Source: Stenotrophomonas oahuensis
GTDB taxonomy: Bacteria; Pseudomonadota; Gammaproteobacteria; Xanthomonadales; Xanthomonadaceae
Direction of reading: 5' to 3'
Assembly (NCBI RefSeq): GCF_031834595.1
Contig: NZ_CP115541.1
Location: 682,001 to 746,000, forward strand
DNA length: 64,000 nt
This document shows, one piece after another, positions 41,985 through 50,843 of the stretch (positions are counted from its first letter, which is position 1; the number at the start of each line of letters is the position of its first letter). The position numbers and the translations under genes were made by a program. The notes under the pieces were generated by a model that made no database searches, was not told the DNA's origin, and was given only the letters and a program-made list of their open reading frames with translations.

Positions 41985-42380
41985 CGTGCGGGGAGGCCGA
42001 CAGGCAGCCCCGCTCCGGGACACGCCGTGAACCCATCCATGGGGGCTGCTCCAAAACATCCATGTTTTGGAGCGTCCCTCCGGGGGCTACCTGTCGGCCT
42101 CCCCCTCATGCATTCCGTAAGGCGGAACGAAGGGCAACGGCAATGGCAACGGCCGACGTTGTTTCGCGGTCATGCGTTACCGGGTGTTGATTGTTTCCGA
42201 GCCGTCGTCTGTCGACCGACGCTACCGGGGCCACGTGCTTTTGATGTTCTGTGGTCACCGGTTATCTGTCGGGGGCCGGTCGGGATGGGTTGGCGGGACC
42301 GTCAAAAACATGGATGTTTTTGACGAGCCTACAAGGACGTATTCACGGCGTGTCCCGCAAACCCATCCCGACCGGCCCAA
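41985..42380. repeat. Composite palindromic element, copy C (two X hairpins)
   Basis: Fills most of the 637-bp space between the fimbrial operon and gltA. Left X hairpin: outer arms 41990-42011 / 42083-42104 (GGGGAGGCCGACAGG... with one mismatch), inner stem GCTCCAAAACAT/ATGTTTTGGAGC (42048-42073). Core 42169-42230. Right X hairpin: 27-bp outer arms 42273-42299 / 42352-42378 with one mismatch, inner stem CGTCAAAAACAT/ATGTTTTTGACG (42300-42325). There is no Y region and no SMAG-like ends. The arms differ in sequence from other copies but remain paired. Confidence 0.8.
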
Positions 42381-42413
42381 ACACGGGCACCCGTGAGCGC
42401 AGGCATTTCGCGC

Positions 42414-42447
42414 CAAAAAAAACGCCCCCGGAATCGGGGGCGTTTTT
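42414..42447 (-). terminator. Intrinsic terminator of gltA
   Basis: AACGCCCCCG-GAAT-CGGGGGCGTT stem flanked by A8 and T6, so it can act on both strands. It lies just after the gltA stop. Confidence 0.93.
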
Positions 42448-42468
42448 TGGAGCGATGCTGCCGGGCGA

Positions 42469-43746
42469 TCAGGCCTGGTAGTCGCGCACGTCGTGGCCGG
42501 TGTAGACCTGGCGCGGACGGCCGATCTTCATTTCCGGGTCGACCTGCTGTTCCAGCCAATGTGCCACCCAGCCGGACGTACGGCCCAAGGCGAACATGAC
42601 GGTGAACATTTCGGTCGGGATCTGCAGCGCCTTGTAGATGATGCCGCTGTAGAAGTCGACGTTCGGATACAGCTTGCGGGCGACGAAGTAGTCGTCCTGC
42701 AGCGCGGCCTGTTCCAGCTTCACGGCCACGTCCAGCAGCGGATCCTGCACGCCCAGCTGGGTCAGGACCTTGCTGGTCATCTCACCGATCACCTTGGCGC
42801 GCGGATCGAAGTTCTTGTACACGCGGTGGCCGAAGCCCATCAGGCGGAAGCCCGAGGTCTTGTCCTTGGCCTTCAGCACGGCCGATTCCACGTTGTCGGC
42901 CGAGCCGATCTCTTCCAGCATCTTCAGCACGGCTTCGTTTGCACCGCCGTGGGCCGGACCCCACAGCGCGGTGACGCCAGCGGCGACCGAGGCATACGGG
43001 TTGGCACCGGTCGAACCGACCAGACGCACGGTCGAGGTCGAGGCGTTCTGTTCGTGGTCGGCGTGCAGGATGAACAGCAGGTCGAGCGCCTTGACCACGT
43101 CCTGGTTCAGTTCGTACTGGCCATCGGCCGATTCGAAGGTCTGCTTCAGGAAGCGGCTGACGTAATCCAGCGAGGTGTCGGGCTTGTTGGCCGGCAGGCC
43201 CTTGCCATGACGGTAGATCAGCGCCGACAGGGTCGGCACCTTGGCGATCAGGCGCACAGCGGCCTTGCGGCGCTGCTCGGCGTCAGCCAGGTCCAGCGAA
43301 GCGTGGTACTTGGCCGACAGCTGCGCGATCGCAGCGGCCAGGATGGCCATCGGGTGGGCATCCTTGTCGAAGCTGCCGATCAGGGCGTTGATCGAGGCAT
43401 CGACGTTGGCTTCAGCGGCCAGCTCGTCGGTGAAGGCCTTCAGCTGCTCGGCGCTCGGACGCTCGCCATTGATCAGCAGGTAGACCACTTCGACGTAGCT
43501 CGACTTTTCCGAGAGCTGTTCGATCGGGTAGCCGCGGTACAGCAGCACGCCCTTGTCACCGTCGATATAGGTGATGGCGGACTTGCAGCTGGCGGTGGCG
43601 GTGAAACCGGAGTCGTAAGTGAAGAGACCGGTTTCCTTGGTCAGCTTCGAGATATCGACGCAATCGTTACCGAGCGTGGGTTTGATGACGGGCAGAACAA
43701 CCGACTTGTCGCCGGCGTTGAGCGTGACCTGATCAAGATCGGACAC
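42469..43746 (-). CDS. gltA: Citrate synthase
   Basis: Condenses acetyl-CoA and oxaloacetate to citrate, entry to the TCA cycle. It has 425 aa, the size of the hexameric, NADH-sensitive Gram-negative type. GLFTYDSGFTATASCKS, YRGYPIEQL, LHADHEQNASTSTVRLVGS (catalytic His region), LWGPAHGGANEAVL, GFGHRVYKNFDPRAK and the C-terminal GRTSGWVAHWLEQ are present. The start is GTG with GAGGAG 7 bp upstream. An extended -10 precedes it and a strong terminator follows, so it is probably monocistronic. Confidence 0.98.
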   Translation of the reverse strand: MSDLDQVTLNAGDKSVVLPVIKPTLGNDCVDISKLTKETGLFTYDSGFTATASCKSAITYIDGDKGVLLYRGYPIEQLSEKSSYVEVVYLLINGERPSAEQLKAFTDELAAEANVDASINALIGSFDKDAHPMAILAAAIAQLSAKYHASLDLADAEQRRKAAVRLIAKVPTLSALIYRHGKGLPANKPDTSLDYVSRFLKQTFESADGQYELNQDVVKALDLLFILHADHEQNASTSTVRLVGSTGANPYASVAAGVTALWGPAHGGANEAVLKMLEEIGSADNVESAVLKAKDKTSGFRLMGFGHRVYKNFDPRAKVIGEMTSKVLTQLGVQDPLLDVAVKLEQAALQDDYFVARKLYPNVDFYSGIIYKALQIPTEMFTVMFALGRTSGWVAHWLEQQVDPEMKIGRPRQVYTGHDVRDYQA

Positions 43747-43834
43747 TGTGTGCGCTCCTCAGGGGAAGGCGCCCGCCCAAGCGCATGGGTCAGGCACGTG
43801 AAGGAAGTCCACAACCTGTGCTGTGGATCACGAC

Positions 43835-43840
43835 ATTATC
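43835..43840 (-). promoter_or_regulatory. Putative extended -10 of gltA
   Basis: TGCGATAAT on the minus strand (TG plus GATAAT), about 90 bp before the gltA start. No clear -35. The rest of the 327-bp region between gltA and rpmE2 (43747-44073) holds only this and the rpmE2 terminator. Confidence 0.4.
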
Positions 43841-44002
43841 GCACAGCAACATTTCCCACGCCCTAGGACTGAAGTCGTAGATGGAGGGGGCGCAAACGCC
43901 CGCGCAGCGAGGTGCGACAGGGCTTGAGGGGGTCGATACGGACACTGCGTTCCGGGCCCCGGCGCAATTTATGAATCTACGTTCATATTCCAGCAGGGTT
44001 GC

Positions 44003-44039
44003 AAAAAAAAACAACGGCCGCCGAAGCGACCGTTGTTTT
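44003..44039 (-). terminator. Intrinsic terminator of rpmE2
   Basis: AACAACGG...CCGTTGTT stem-loop (44010-44037) with a nine-A run at its left edge, read as a U-tract on the minus strand. Confidence 0.85.
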
Positions 44040-44073
44040 CGTGGGGGACGCAGGGCGTACCCCGCGGCGCAGA

Positions 44074-44319
44074 TCAGTTCTTGCCGAAACGGCGGTTGAA
44101 CTTGTCGATGCGGCCGCTGGTGTCGATGACCTTGTGCTGGCCCGTGTAGAACGGGTGCGAGGCGGAGGAGATTTCCACCTTGACCAGCGGGTATTCGTTA
44201 CCGTCTTCCCACTTGATGGTTTCCTTCGTGCCCATGGTCGAGCGGGTCAGGATCTTGAAATCGGAGGTGACGTCATGGAAGACCACGTCACGGTAGTTCG
44301 GATGGATATCGTCCTTCAT
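44074..44319 (-). CDS. rpmE2: 50S ribosomal protein L31, type B
   Basis: An 81-aa ribosomal protein. [45 protein letters not shown] and the terminal FNRRFGK are typical of L31 type B. It contains no cysteine, so it lacks the zinc-binding CxxC of type A L31. Type B copies commonly replace the zinc form under zinc shortage, but no Zur site was recognised. The start MKDD was chosen over a long in-frame extension of 50 residues. Confidence 0.97.
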   Translation of the reverse strand: MKDDIHPNYRDVVFHDVTSDFKILTRSTMGTKETIKWEDGNEYPLVKVEISSASHPFYTGQHKVIDTSGRIDKFNRRFGKN

Positions 44320-44431
44320 GAGGCACACCGTAAAAAAGAAATGGGAAAACGCAAGAGCGGCATTATAACCGCCGGCCCGCCCTGGGGGCAAGCCGGAGGT
44401 CCGCTCAATGTGAAGACGGCCGCATGGGCCT

Positions 44432-45373
44432 TCAGGAAACCCCGAGCGCGGCCCGGACCTGGGCTTCAAAGCGCCCCTGGTCGTAGGCCATCAGCAGCTG
44501 GGTGTTGTCCGGCTGCCCGGTCTGGCGGTTCCAGTCGACAATGGTAGCACCGCGGGTGTGCACCCCGGCCAGTTCCACGTTCAGCGGGCGCGATTCGACC
44601 CGCAGCGCGCCGTCGGGCTGCAGCGCCCAGGCCATGGCCAGCGCATCGGCGGCGAACCAGCGCTCACCGCGGCTGTCTTCCGACCACAGGCGGGTCTGGC
44701 GCGAGATCAGCTCATAGAAGCGCGCCTTGTCGGTGTCGGCTGCCAGCCACTGCTCGACATCCTTGTGCAGCAGGCCGTGGGCGACGGTGGCTTCCCAGTC
44801 GGCCACTTCGATCTGCGGGAACTGGGTGAACACCACGTGCGCCGCTTCCGGGTCGAAGGCGATGTTGAATTCGGCGGCCGGGGTGATGTTGCCGTGGCAG
44901 GTGACCGCCCCGCCCATCACCAGGAAGCGCTTCACGCGCTGCGGCAGGGTCGGGTCCAGCTTCAGGGCCAGCGCCAGGTTGGTCAGCGGACCCAGTGCCA
45001 CCAGGAACAGCTCGCCGGCGTACTGGTGCGACAGGCGCAGGATCGCCAGCGCGGCGTGCTCGGCCTCGGCCTGGCGTGCAGCCGGCGGCAGGTTCACATC
45101 GCCGAAGCCATCGGCACCGTGCACGTGGGCGGCATCCACCGAGGGGTGGATCAGCGGGTCGGGGGTACCGGCGAACACGGGCACGTCTTCACGGCCTGCC
45201 ACTTCACACAGCTTCAGGGCGTTGCGGACGGTGTGGTCCAGGCCTACATTGCCGGCGGCGATGGTCAGACCCACGATGTCGTGGCGGTCATCGGCAAAGG
45301 CCATCAACAGGGCCAGGGCATCGTCGACACCCGGATCGGTGTCGATCAACAGCGGAATCTTCTTGGTCATCAT
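44432..45373 (-). CDS. Nucleoside hydrolase (IunH family)
   Basis: A 313-aa enzyme that splits the N-glycosidic bond of nucleosides for salvage. The calcium-binding [12 protein letters not shown] is at residues 11-22. [52 protein letters not shown] and [13 protein letters not shown] (with the last Asp ligand) follow. Purine versus pyrimidine preference cannot be read. Two adjacent ATG codons (45373, 45370) are possible starts; a TTG further upstream is rejected. It is 112 bp upstream of rpmE2. Confidence 0.93.
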   Translation of the reverse strand: MMTKKIPLLIDTDPGVDDALALLMAFADDRHDIVGLTIAAGNVGLDHTVRNALKLCEVAGREDVPVFAGTPDPLIHPSVDAAHVHGADGFGDVNLPPAARQAEAEHAALAILRLSHQYAGELFLVALGPLTNLALALKLDPTLPQRVKRFLVMGGAVTCHGNITPAAEFNIAFDPEAAHVVFTQFPQIEVADWEATVAHGLLHKDVEQWLAADTDKARFYELISRQTRLWSEDSRGERWFAADALAMAWALQPDGALRVESRPLNVELAGVHTRGATIVDWNRQTGQPDNTQLLMAYDQGRFEAQVRAALGVS

Positions 45374-45442
45374 TGCCGTCTTTTCTAGCGGCAAGGGACT
45401 GTCTCACCCTGGCGTGACAAATACAAGAAGGGGATATCGGGG

Positions 45443-45494
45443 GTCACGACCAACGGTCGTGACCTACCGGTGGATCACGACCGTTGGTCGTGAT
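45443..45494. repeat. Two SMAG palindromes between recG and the nucleoside hydrolase gene
   Basis: GTCACGACCAACGGTCGTGAC plus CTAC (45443-45467), then an inverse copy ATCACGACCGTTGGTCGTGAT (about 45473-45493). They have the same ACCGTTGGT core as the cluster at 3029-3139. The recG stop lies 8 bp further on. Confidence 0.85.
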
Positions 45495-45501
45495 TCGTCC
45501 G

Positions 45502-47613
45502 CTATGCGGACGCGAATCTCACCGCGCTGCCGATCCATCGCTGTACCACTCGATCGGCCACCACCGGCTGCTCGGCCAACAACCGCTCGGCCAGCGCATG
45601 CACGCCCGGCAACATGTCCGCGTCTCGCGCCAGGTCGGCCATGCGGAACGCCGCCAGGCCGGTCTGGCGGGTGCCGAGCAGTTCACCGGGGCCGCGCAGT
45701 TCCAGATCCTTCTCGGCAATCAGGAAGCCGTCATTGGTCTGGCGCATGGTCTCCAGCCGCTCGCGTGCCATCTGCGACAGTGGGGCCTGATACAGCAGCA
45801 CGCAGCGCGACACCGCCGAGCCGCGCCCGACCCGGCCACGCAGCTGGTGCAGCTGGGCCAGGCCCAGGCGTTCGGCATTCTCGATGATCATCAGCGAGGC
45901 ATTCGGCACGTCCACACCCACTTCAATCACGGTGGTGGCCACCAGCAGATCGATCTGCCCGGCCTTGAACGCGACCATCGTGGCCAGCTTTTCGGCCGCC
46001 TTCATGCGCCCGTGCACCAGCCCCACGCGCACGCCGGGCAGCAGCGCCTGCAGCGACTCGAAGGTGGCCTGTGCCGGGGTGGCATCCAGCTCTTCGCTTT
46101 CCTCGATCAGCGTGCACACCCAGTAGACCTGACGGCCTTCCTGGCAGGCCAGCGCGATGCGCTCGATCAATTCGGGACGACGATCATTGTTCAGCGCGAC
46201 GGTCTGCACGGGCGTGCGTCCCGGCGGCAATTCGTCAATCGCCGACACGTCCAGGTCGGCGTACTCGGACATCGCCAGCGTGCGCGGAATCGGTGTGGCG
46301 GTCATCACCAGCTGGTGCGGCACACTGCGTCCATCGGCCCCCTTGTCGCGCAGCGCCAGCCGCTGGTGCACGCCGAATCGGTGCTGCTCGTCGACGATGG
46401 CCAGGGCAAGGTCGGCGAACACCACCGCTTCCTGCATCAGTGCATGCGTTCCCACCACCACCTGCGCCTCGCCCGAGGCGACGTCGGCCAGCACCTTGGC
46501 ACGCGCCTTCCCAGTAACCTTGCCGGCCAGCCACGCGGTGCGCACGCCGAGCGGCTCCAGCCAGCCGCGCAGATTGTTCAGATGCTGCTCGGCCAGCAGT
46601 TCGGTGGGCGCGGCCAGCGCGACCTGCTTGCCCCGCTCCACCGCCAGCATTGCCGCCAGTGCGGCCACCACGGTTTTGCCGGAGCCCACGTCGCCCTGTA
46701 CCAGACGCAGCATCGGATGAGCCTTGGCCAGATCCTTGCGGATCTGCTCGAACACGCGTTGTTGCGCACCGGTCAGCGCGAACGGCAGGCTGCTGCGCAG
46801 CTGCTCCACCAGCGCGCCGTTGCCACGCAGCGACGGCGCATGGTGCGCCTGCAGTGCCATGCGCTGGCGGCGCAGGCTGAGGTGATGGGCCAGCAGCTCT
46901 TCGATGGCCAGCCGCCGCTGTGCCGGATGACGACCGGCTGCCAATGCGGATAGATCCGCATCCGGCGGCGGGCGATGCACGGTGAGCAATGCGCTGCGCA
47001 GCGAAGGCAGCGCCAGGCCATCAAGCCAGCCGGCGGGTAGCAGCTCCAGCGTAGCTTCGTCGGGCAACCGATCCAGCGTCTGACCGATCAGCTTGCGCAG
47101 GGTGGCCGGGCCGATGCCCTCCACCGCCGGGTAGACCGGGTCCAGGCTGTCGCCCAGCGCGGCCTCTTCGTGCTGGCCGAGGATCTGGTAACTGGGATGG
47201 ACGATCTCCAACCCGAACTGGCCTGCCTTGGGCGTGCCGAAACAGCGCAGCCGGGTGCCTTTCGCGAACTGCGCCACCTGCTGCTGGCGGAAGTGGAAAA
47301 AGCGCAGCACCAGCGTGCCCTGCCCTTCGTCCTCAACCGCCACCTTCAGCATGGGCCGGAAGCGCATGCCACGCTCCACCGCCACCACCCGGCCCTCCAC
47401 CTGCGCCGGCACGCCGTTGCGCAGGTCCTGGATGCGGGTGAGCGCGGTGCGGTCTTCGTAACGCAGCGGCAGGTGCAGCCACAGGTCCTGCAGCGTCAGC
47501 AGACCACGGGCGGCCAGCTTGGCCGCCACAGCCGGACCGACGCCGGCGAGCATCGACAACGATGCCTCGCCGGACGGTGCCAGGGCCGGAGTTGCCGCTG
47601 CCTTGCGTGCCAC
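45502..47613 (-). CDS. recG: ATP-dependent DNA helicase RecG
   Basis: A branch-migration helicase that rescues stalled forks, 703 aa. The N-terminal wedge/OB domain (about 25-200; LPLRYEDRT) is followed by helicase motifs. Walker A is GDVGSGKT (about 303-310), motif II is DEQHRFGVHQR, motif III is MTATPIPRTLAM, motif V is TTVIEVGVDVPNASLMII and motif VI is QLRGRVGRG. A C-terminal domain ends the protein. The GTG start follows the ridA stop by 7 bp. It is the last gene of the gmk-rpoZ-spoT-ridA-recG series, with SMAG repeats just beyond. Confidence 0.97.
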   Translation of the reverse strand: MARKAAATPALAPSGEASLSMLAGVGPAVAAKLAARGLLTLQDLWLHLPLRYEDRTALTRIQDLRNGVPAQVEGRVVAVERGMRFRPMLKVAVEDEGQGTLVLRFFHFRQQQVAQFAKGTRLRCFGTPKAGQFGLEIVHPSYQILGQHEEAALGDSLDPVYPAVEGIGPATLRKLIGQTLDRLPDEATLELLPAGWLDGLALPSLRSALLTVHRPPPDADLSALAAGRHPAQRRLAIEELLAHHLSLRRQRMALQAHHAPSLRGNGALVEQLRSSLPFALTGAQQRVFEQIRKDLAKAHPMLRLVQGDVGSGKTVVAALAAMLAVERGKQVALAAPTELLAEQHLNNLRGWLEPLGVRTAWLAGKVTGKARAKVLADVASGEAQVVVGTHALMQEAVVFADLALAIVDEQHRFGVHQRLALRDKGADGRSVPHQLVMTATPIPRTLAMSEYADLDVSAIDELPPGRTPVQTVALNNDRRPELIERIALACQEGRQVYWVCTLIEESEELDATPAQATFESLQALLPGVRVGLVHGRMKAAEKLATMVAFKAGQIDLLVATTVIEVGVDVPNASLMIIENAERLGLAQLHQLRGRVGRGSAVSRCVLLYQAPLSQMARERLETMRQTNDGFLIAEKDLELRGPGELLGTRQTGLAAFRMADLARDADMLPGVHALAERLLAEQPVVADRVVQRWIGSAVRFASA

Positions 47614-47620
47614 GTCAGGG

Positions 47621-48007
47621 TCAGGCGATGACCATCACCGCGTCGACCTCGAAGTTGGCGCCCTTGGGCAGGCCGGAGACTTCGATGGTGGAACGGGCCG
47701 GGAACGGAGCCTGGAAGTAGTCCTGCATCACCGCGTTGACCTTGGCGAACTCGGCCAGGTCGGTCAGGTACAGGCCCAGACGCACGACCTGGTCCAGCGA
47801 GCCGCCGGCGGCTTCGGCCACCGCCTTGAGGTTGTCGAAGGCGCGGCGGGCCTGGGCTTCCACGTCACCCACGCCGACGATGTCGCCGGTGGCCGGGTCC
47901 AGCGGAATCTGGCCGGAGAAGTACACGGTGTTGCCGGCGCGCACGGCCTGCGAGTACGGACCGATCGCGGCGGGGGCGTTTTCGGTGTTGATGATCTGGC
48001 GGGACAT
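47621..48007 (-). CDS. ridA: RidA family reactive intermediate deaminase
   Basis: A 128-aa trimeric YjgF/YER057c/UK114 protein that hydrolyses reactive enamine/imine intermediates of PLP enzymes. TENAPAAIGPYSQAVRAGNTVYFSGQIPLDP, the substrate-binding Arg in FPARSTIEV, and GANFEVDAVM are typical. The start MSRQI has GGAGC upstream; the longer reading is rejected. It lies between spoT and recG, where E. coli has trmH. SMAG palindromes separate it from spoT. Confidence 0.95.
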   Translation of the reverse strand: MSRQIINTENAPAAIGPYSQAVRAGNTVYFSGQIPLDPATGDIVGVGDVEAQARRAFDNLKAVAEAAGGSLDQVVRLGLYLTDLAEFAKVNAVMQDYFQAPFPARSTIEVSGLPKGANFEVDAVMVIA

Positions 48008-48069
48008 GGGGTGCTCCGGTGTTTTCAGGAATACAGAGCGCCAATTGTATCGGTTTCGACCACGGTCCA

Positions 48070-48143
48070 CGTTGACGCGCATGGCGCGTCACTACGCGAC
48101 GTATACGTGGTCCCGGCGTACTGACGCGCCATGCGCGTCAACG
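48070..48143. repeat. Pair of oppositely oriented SMAG palindromes between spoT and ridA
   Basis: CGTTGACGCGCATGGCGCGTCACTAC (48070-48095) and GTACTGACGCGCCATGCGCGTCAACG (48118-48143). Each forms a TGACGCG.CGCGTCA hairpin and the two are inverse copies. The second has GTAC where GTAG is expected. Confidence 0.87.
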
Positions 48144-48160
48144 CGGTGCCGGACCAGGCG

Positions 48161-50320
48161 TTATTGGCGGCGGACGGATTGGACGACCGACAACCGACGC
48201 AATCTGCGCATGACCTCGGCGAGGTGGTTGCGGTCGCGGACCTGGATGTTGAACGCCAGCACCGCTGCATTGAAATCGCGATCCAGGTAATCCACCCGTT
48301 CGATGTTGGAATGGCTTTGCGCAATCGCCGCGGCCAGCTGGGCCAGCACGCCGGTGCCGTTTTCCACTTCCACCACCAGCGCGGTGTCGTAATCGCCGGA
48401 CACGGTGGTGTCCCAGCCGATCGGCACCCAGCGTTCGGGCGACTTGCGCAGCTCGGCCAGGTTCGGACAGTCCATGCGGTGCACCACGATGCCCTTGCCG
48501 GCGGTGTGGTAGCCCATGATGTCGTCGCCGGGAATCGGCTGGCAGCAGTTGGCGAAGCTGACCACGCCACGTTCGCTGCCGTTGATCAGGATCTTTTCCT
48601 GCGAATGCTTGGAATGCGCGCCGCCGCGCAGTTCGGCATAGGCCATCAGCGCCTGCGCGGCCTGGTTGGGCATCCAGTTGCCCAGCGCCACCTCGGCCAG
48701 CAGGGCTTCCAGGCGCGGGTAGCGGTGCTCGGCCAGGAACGCATCCAGGCGCCCCTTCGGCAGGCGTTCGAGCGAGCTGTCCATTGCTTCCAGCGCGCGG
48801 TCCAGCATGCGGTGACCGAGCTGCACGGCGTCTTCGTGTTCCAGCTGCTTGAGCTGGTGGCGGATGGCGGTGCGCGCCTTGCTGCTCACCACGAACTCCA
48901 GCCACTGCGGCTTCGGCGTGGCCGAGCGCGCGGTGATCACTTCCACGGTCTGCCCGCTGACCAGCTTGGTGCGCAGCGGCACCAGTTTCTTGTCCACGCG
49001 CGAGGCCACGGCGGTATTGCCGACGTCCGTGTGCACCGCATAGGCGAAGTCCAGCGCGGTGGAATTGCGCGGCAAGGCCAGGATCTTGCCCTTGGGGGTG
49101 AACAGGTAGACCTCGTCCGGGAACAGGTCGACCTTCACGTTATCCAGGAACTCCAGCGACGAACCGGCGGCGCGCTGCGAATCGATCAGTTCCACGATCC
49201 AGGCGTGGGCCCGGCTCTGTGCACTGTTGGGACTGTCGCCACCGAACTTATAGGTCCAGTGCGCGGCCACGCCGCGCTCGGCGATCAGGTCCATTTCCTC
49301 GGTGCGGATCTGCACTTCAATCGGCGAGCCATAGGGCCCGAACAACACGGTGTGCAGCGATTGGTAACCGTTGGCCTTGGGAATGGCGATGAAGTCGCGG
49401 AAGCGTCCGTCCAGCGGTTTGAAGGTGGCATGCACCGCGCCCAGCGCGTGATAGCTGTTGGGCACGCTGCGCACCACCAGCCGGAACCCGAACACATCCA
49501 TGACCTGGTCGAAGGATTTGTTCTCGTCGCGCATCTTGTTGTAGATGCTCCACGGGGTTTTGATCCGGCTGACCAGCCGATGTTCCAGCCCTTCCTTGGC
49601 CAGCCGCTGCGACAGCTGCACCTCCACCTGCGCCATCGCCTCGCGGCGCACCACCGGCTGGCTGCGGATGTGCTTTTCCAGAATGGCATGGCGCCAGGGA
49701 TACAGCGCCTTGAAGCCGAGGTTCTGCAGTTCACTCTTGACCAGGCTCATGCCCAGTCGCTGCGCGATGGGGGCGTAGATCTCCAGCGTCTCGCGGGCGA
49801 TGCGGCCACGCGCTTCGCTGCTCTGCGCGCCCAGCGTGCGCATGTTGTGCAGGCGGTCGGCCAGCTTGATCATGATCACGCGCAGGTCGCGCGACATCGC
49901 CAGCAGCATCTTGCGGAAGCTTTCCGCCGCCGCTTCCTGGCGGTCGCGGAACTTCAGCTTGTCCAGCTTGGTGACCCCGTCGACCAGCTCGGCCACGGCC
50001 TCGCCGAACTCGGCCGACAGTTCTTCGCGGGTCAGCGGGGTGTCTTCGATGGTGTCGTGCAGGATCGCCGCGATCAGCGCTTCCACGTCCAGGCCCAGCT
50101 CGGCCAGCACCTGCGCCACCGCCACCGGGTGGGTGATGTACGGTTCGCCGGATTTGCGTGTCTGCCCAGCATGCGCCGACGCCCCCACCTCCCAGGCACG
50201 ACGCAGCAGCGGCAGCTGTTCCGGCGGCAGGTAATGCGCCGCGCGCTCAAGCTGGAGGACGTAGTCGGGGACGGCCGCGCCGGGGGACGCGGCAACCTTT
50301 GCAGTGGGGCCTGGGTTCAT
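48161..50320 (-). CDS. spoT: Bifunctional (p)ppGpp synthetase/hydrolase SpoT
   Basis: Makes and degrades the stringent-response alarmone, 719 aa. The HD hydrolase domain has ITHPVAVAQVLAEL and ILHDTIEDT (H88-D89). The synthetase has KLADRLHNMRTL, VYNKMR-type SIYNKMRDENKSFDQVMDVFGFRLV and YQSLHTVLFGPYG. A TGS domain (LFPDEVYLFTPKGKI), a helical region with FANCCQPIPGDDIMGY, and a C-terminal ACT domain (VEVENGTGVLAQLAAAIA) follow. The start MNPGPTAK was chosen over a 24-residue longer frame. It is 111 bp after rpoZ with a terminator-like hairpin between. Confidence 0.97.
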   Translation of the reverse strand: MNPGPTAKVAASPGAAVPDYVLQLERAAHYLPPEQLPLLRRAWEVGASAHAGQTRKSGEPYITHPVAVAQVLAELGLDVEALIAAILHDTIEDTPLTREELSAEFGEAVAELVDGVTKLDKLKFRDRQEAAAESFRKMLLAMSRDLRVIMIKLADRLHNMRTLGAQSSEARGRIARETLEIYAPIAQRLGMSLVKSELQNLGFKALYPWRHAILEKHIRSQPVVRREAMAQVEVQLSQRLAKEGLEHRLVSRIKTPWSIYNKMRDENKSFDQVMDVFGFRLVVRSVPNSYHALGAVHATFKPLDGRFRDFIAIPKANGYQSLHTVLFGPYGSPIEVQIRTEEMDLIAERGVAAHWTYKFGGDSPNSAQSRAHAWIVELIDSQRAAGSSLEFLDNVKVDLFPDEVYLFTPKGKILALPRNSTALDFAYAVHTDVGNTAVASRVDKKLVPLRTKLVSGQTVEVITARSATPKPQWLEFVVSSKARTAIRHQLKQLEHEDAVQLGHRMLDRALEAMDSSLERLPKGRLDAFLAEHRYPRLEALLAEVALGNWMPNQAAQALMAYAELRGGAHSKHSQEKILINGSERGVVSFANCCQPIPGDDIMGYHTAGKGIVVHRMDCPNLAELRKSPERWVPIGWDTTVSGDYDTALVVEVENGTGVLAQLAAAIAQSHSNIERVDYLDRDFNAAVLAFNIQVRDRNHLAEVMRRLRRLSVVQSVRRQ

Positions 50321-50380
50321 GGCTGGAAGACTATTCCAGCAACGGCATATCGGCAAACTGTTGACAGTCCTGAAAACGCA

Positions 50381-50405
50381 AACAGCCCGCACAAGGCGGG
50401 CTGTT
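50381..50405 (-). terminator. Terminator between rpoZ and spoT
   Basis: AACAGCCCGC-ACAAG-GCGGGCTGTT stem followed on the minus strand by TGCGTTTTC. It may attenuate rather than fully separate rpoZ from spoT. Confidence 0.65.
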
Positions 50406-50431
50406 CGTGGAACGAAACGGACCGGGATCGA

Positions 50432-50731
50432 TCAGTCGTCGTTCTTGGACATGTCTTCGTCGGCAACCACTTCGGCGGCAGCCCATTCCAGCGCTTCGCG
50501 TTCGGCACGCTCGCGCTCGGCCTTCTCGACTTCGTCGATCAGGGCGTTGTCGATCTTGCGGGCGGCAATTTCACGCAGCGCCAGCACGGTCGGCTTGTCT
50601 TCGGTTTCGCTGTTGTCCAGGGTGGCCTGGACGCCGTTGGCCAGCTGACGGGCGCGCTTGGACGCCATCATGACCAGCTCGAAACGGTTGTTCACGACTT
50701 CCAGACAATCTTCTACGGTGATGCGGGCCAT
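50432..50731 (-). CDS. rpoZ: RNA polymerase omega subunit
   Basis: A 99-aa subunit that helps assemble RNA polymerase and forms part of a ppGpp site in proteobacteria. [30 protein letters not shown] and [17 protein letters not shown] [17 protein letters not shown] are the family core. The C-terminal 35 residues are acidic. The start MARIT is standard; 11 upstream residues of the longer reading are not conserved. A good promoter precedes it and spoT follows, a functional pairing around ppGpp. Confidence 0.98.
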   Translation of the reverse strand: MARITVEDCLEVVNNRFELVMMASKRARQLANGVQATLDNSETEDKPTVLALREIAARKIDNALIDEVEKAERERAEREALEWAAAEVVADEDMSKNDD

Positions 50732-50786
50732 GCGGGCTCCCGGCAGCCGGTGCGGGCTGCTCAATCGAATGAGGGAAAGGGGACGG

Positions 50787-50816
50787 ATTGTAAGGGGCGG
50801 GCCTGGACAAAATCAA
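50787..50816 (-). promoter_or_regulatory. Sigma-70-like promoter of rpoZ
   Basis: On the minus strand TTGATT (50811-50816) and TACAAT (50787-50792) are spaced 18 bp, about 55 bp before the rpoZ ATG. It overlaps the space just after the gmk stop, so rpoZ can be transcribed independently of gmk. Confidence 0.6.
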
Positions 50817-50843
50817 GCCAAGCGGTCAGCGCCCCTTTATGAA

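Noticed and set aside
48131..50842. 903-aa open frame on the plus strand
   Set aside because: Runs through spoT, its 5' gap and rpoZ in antisense; composition is shadow-like and all three minus-strand genes are well supported.
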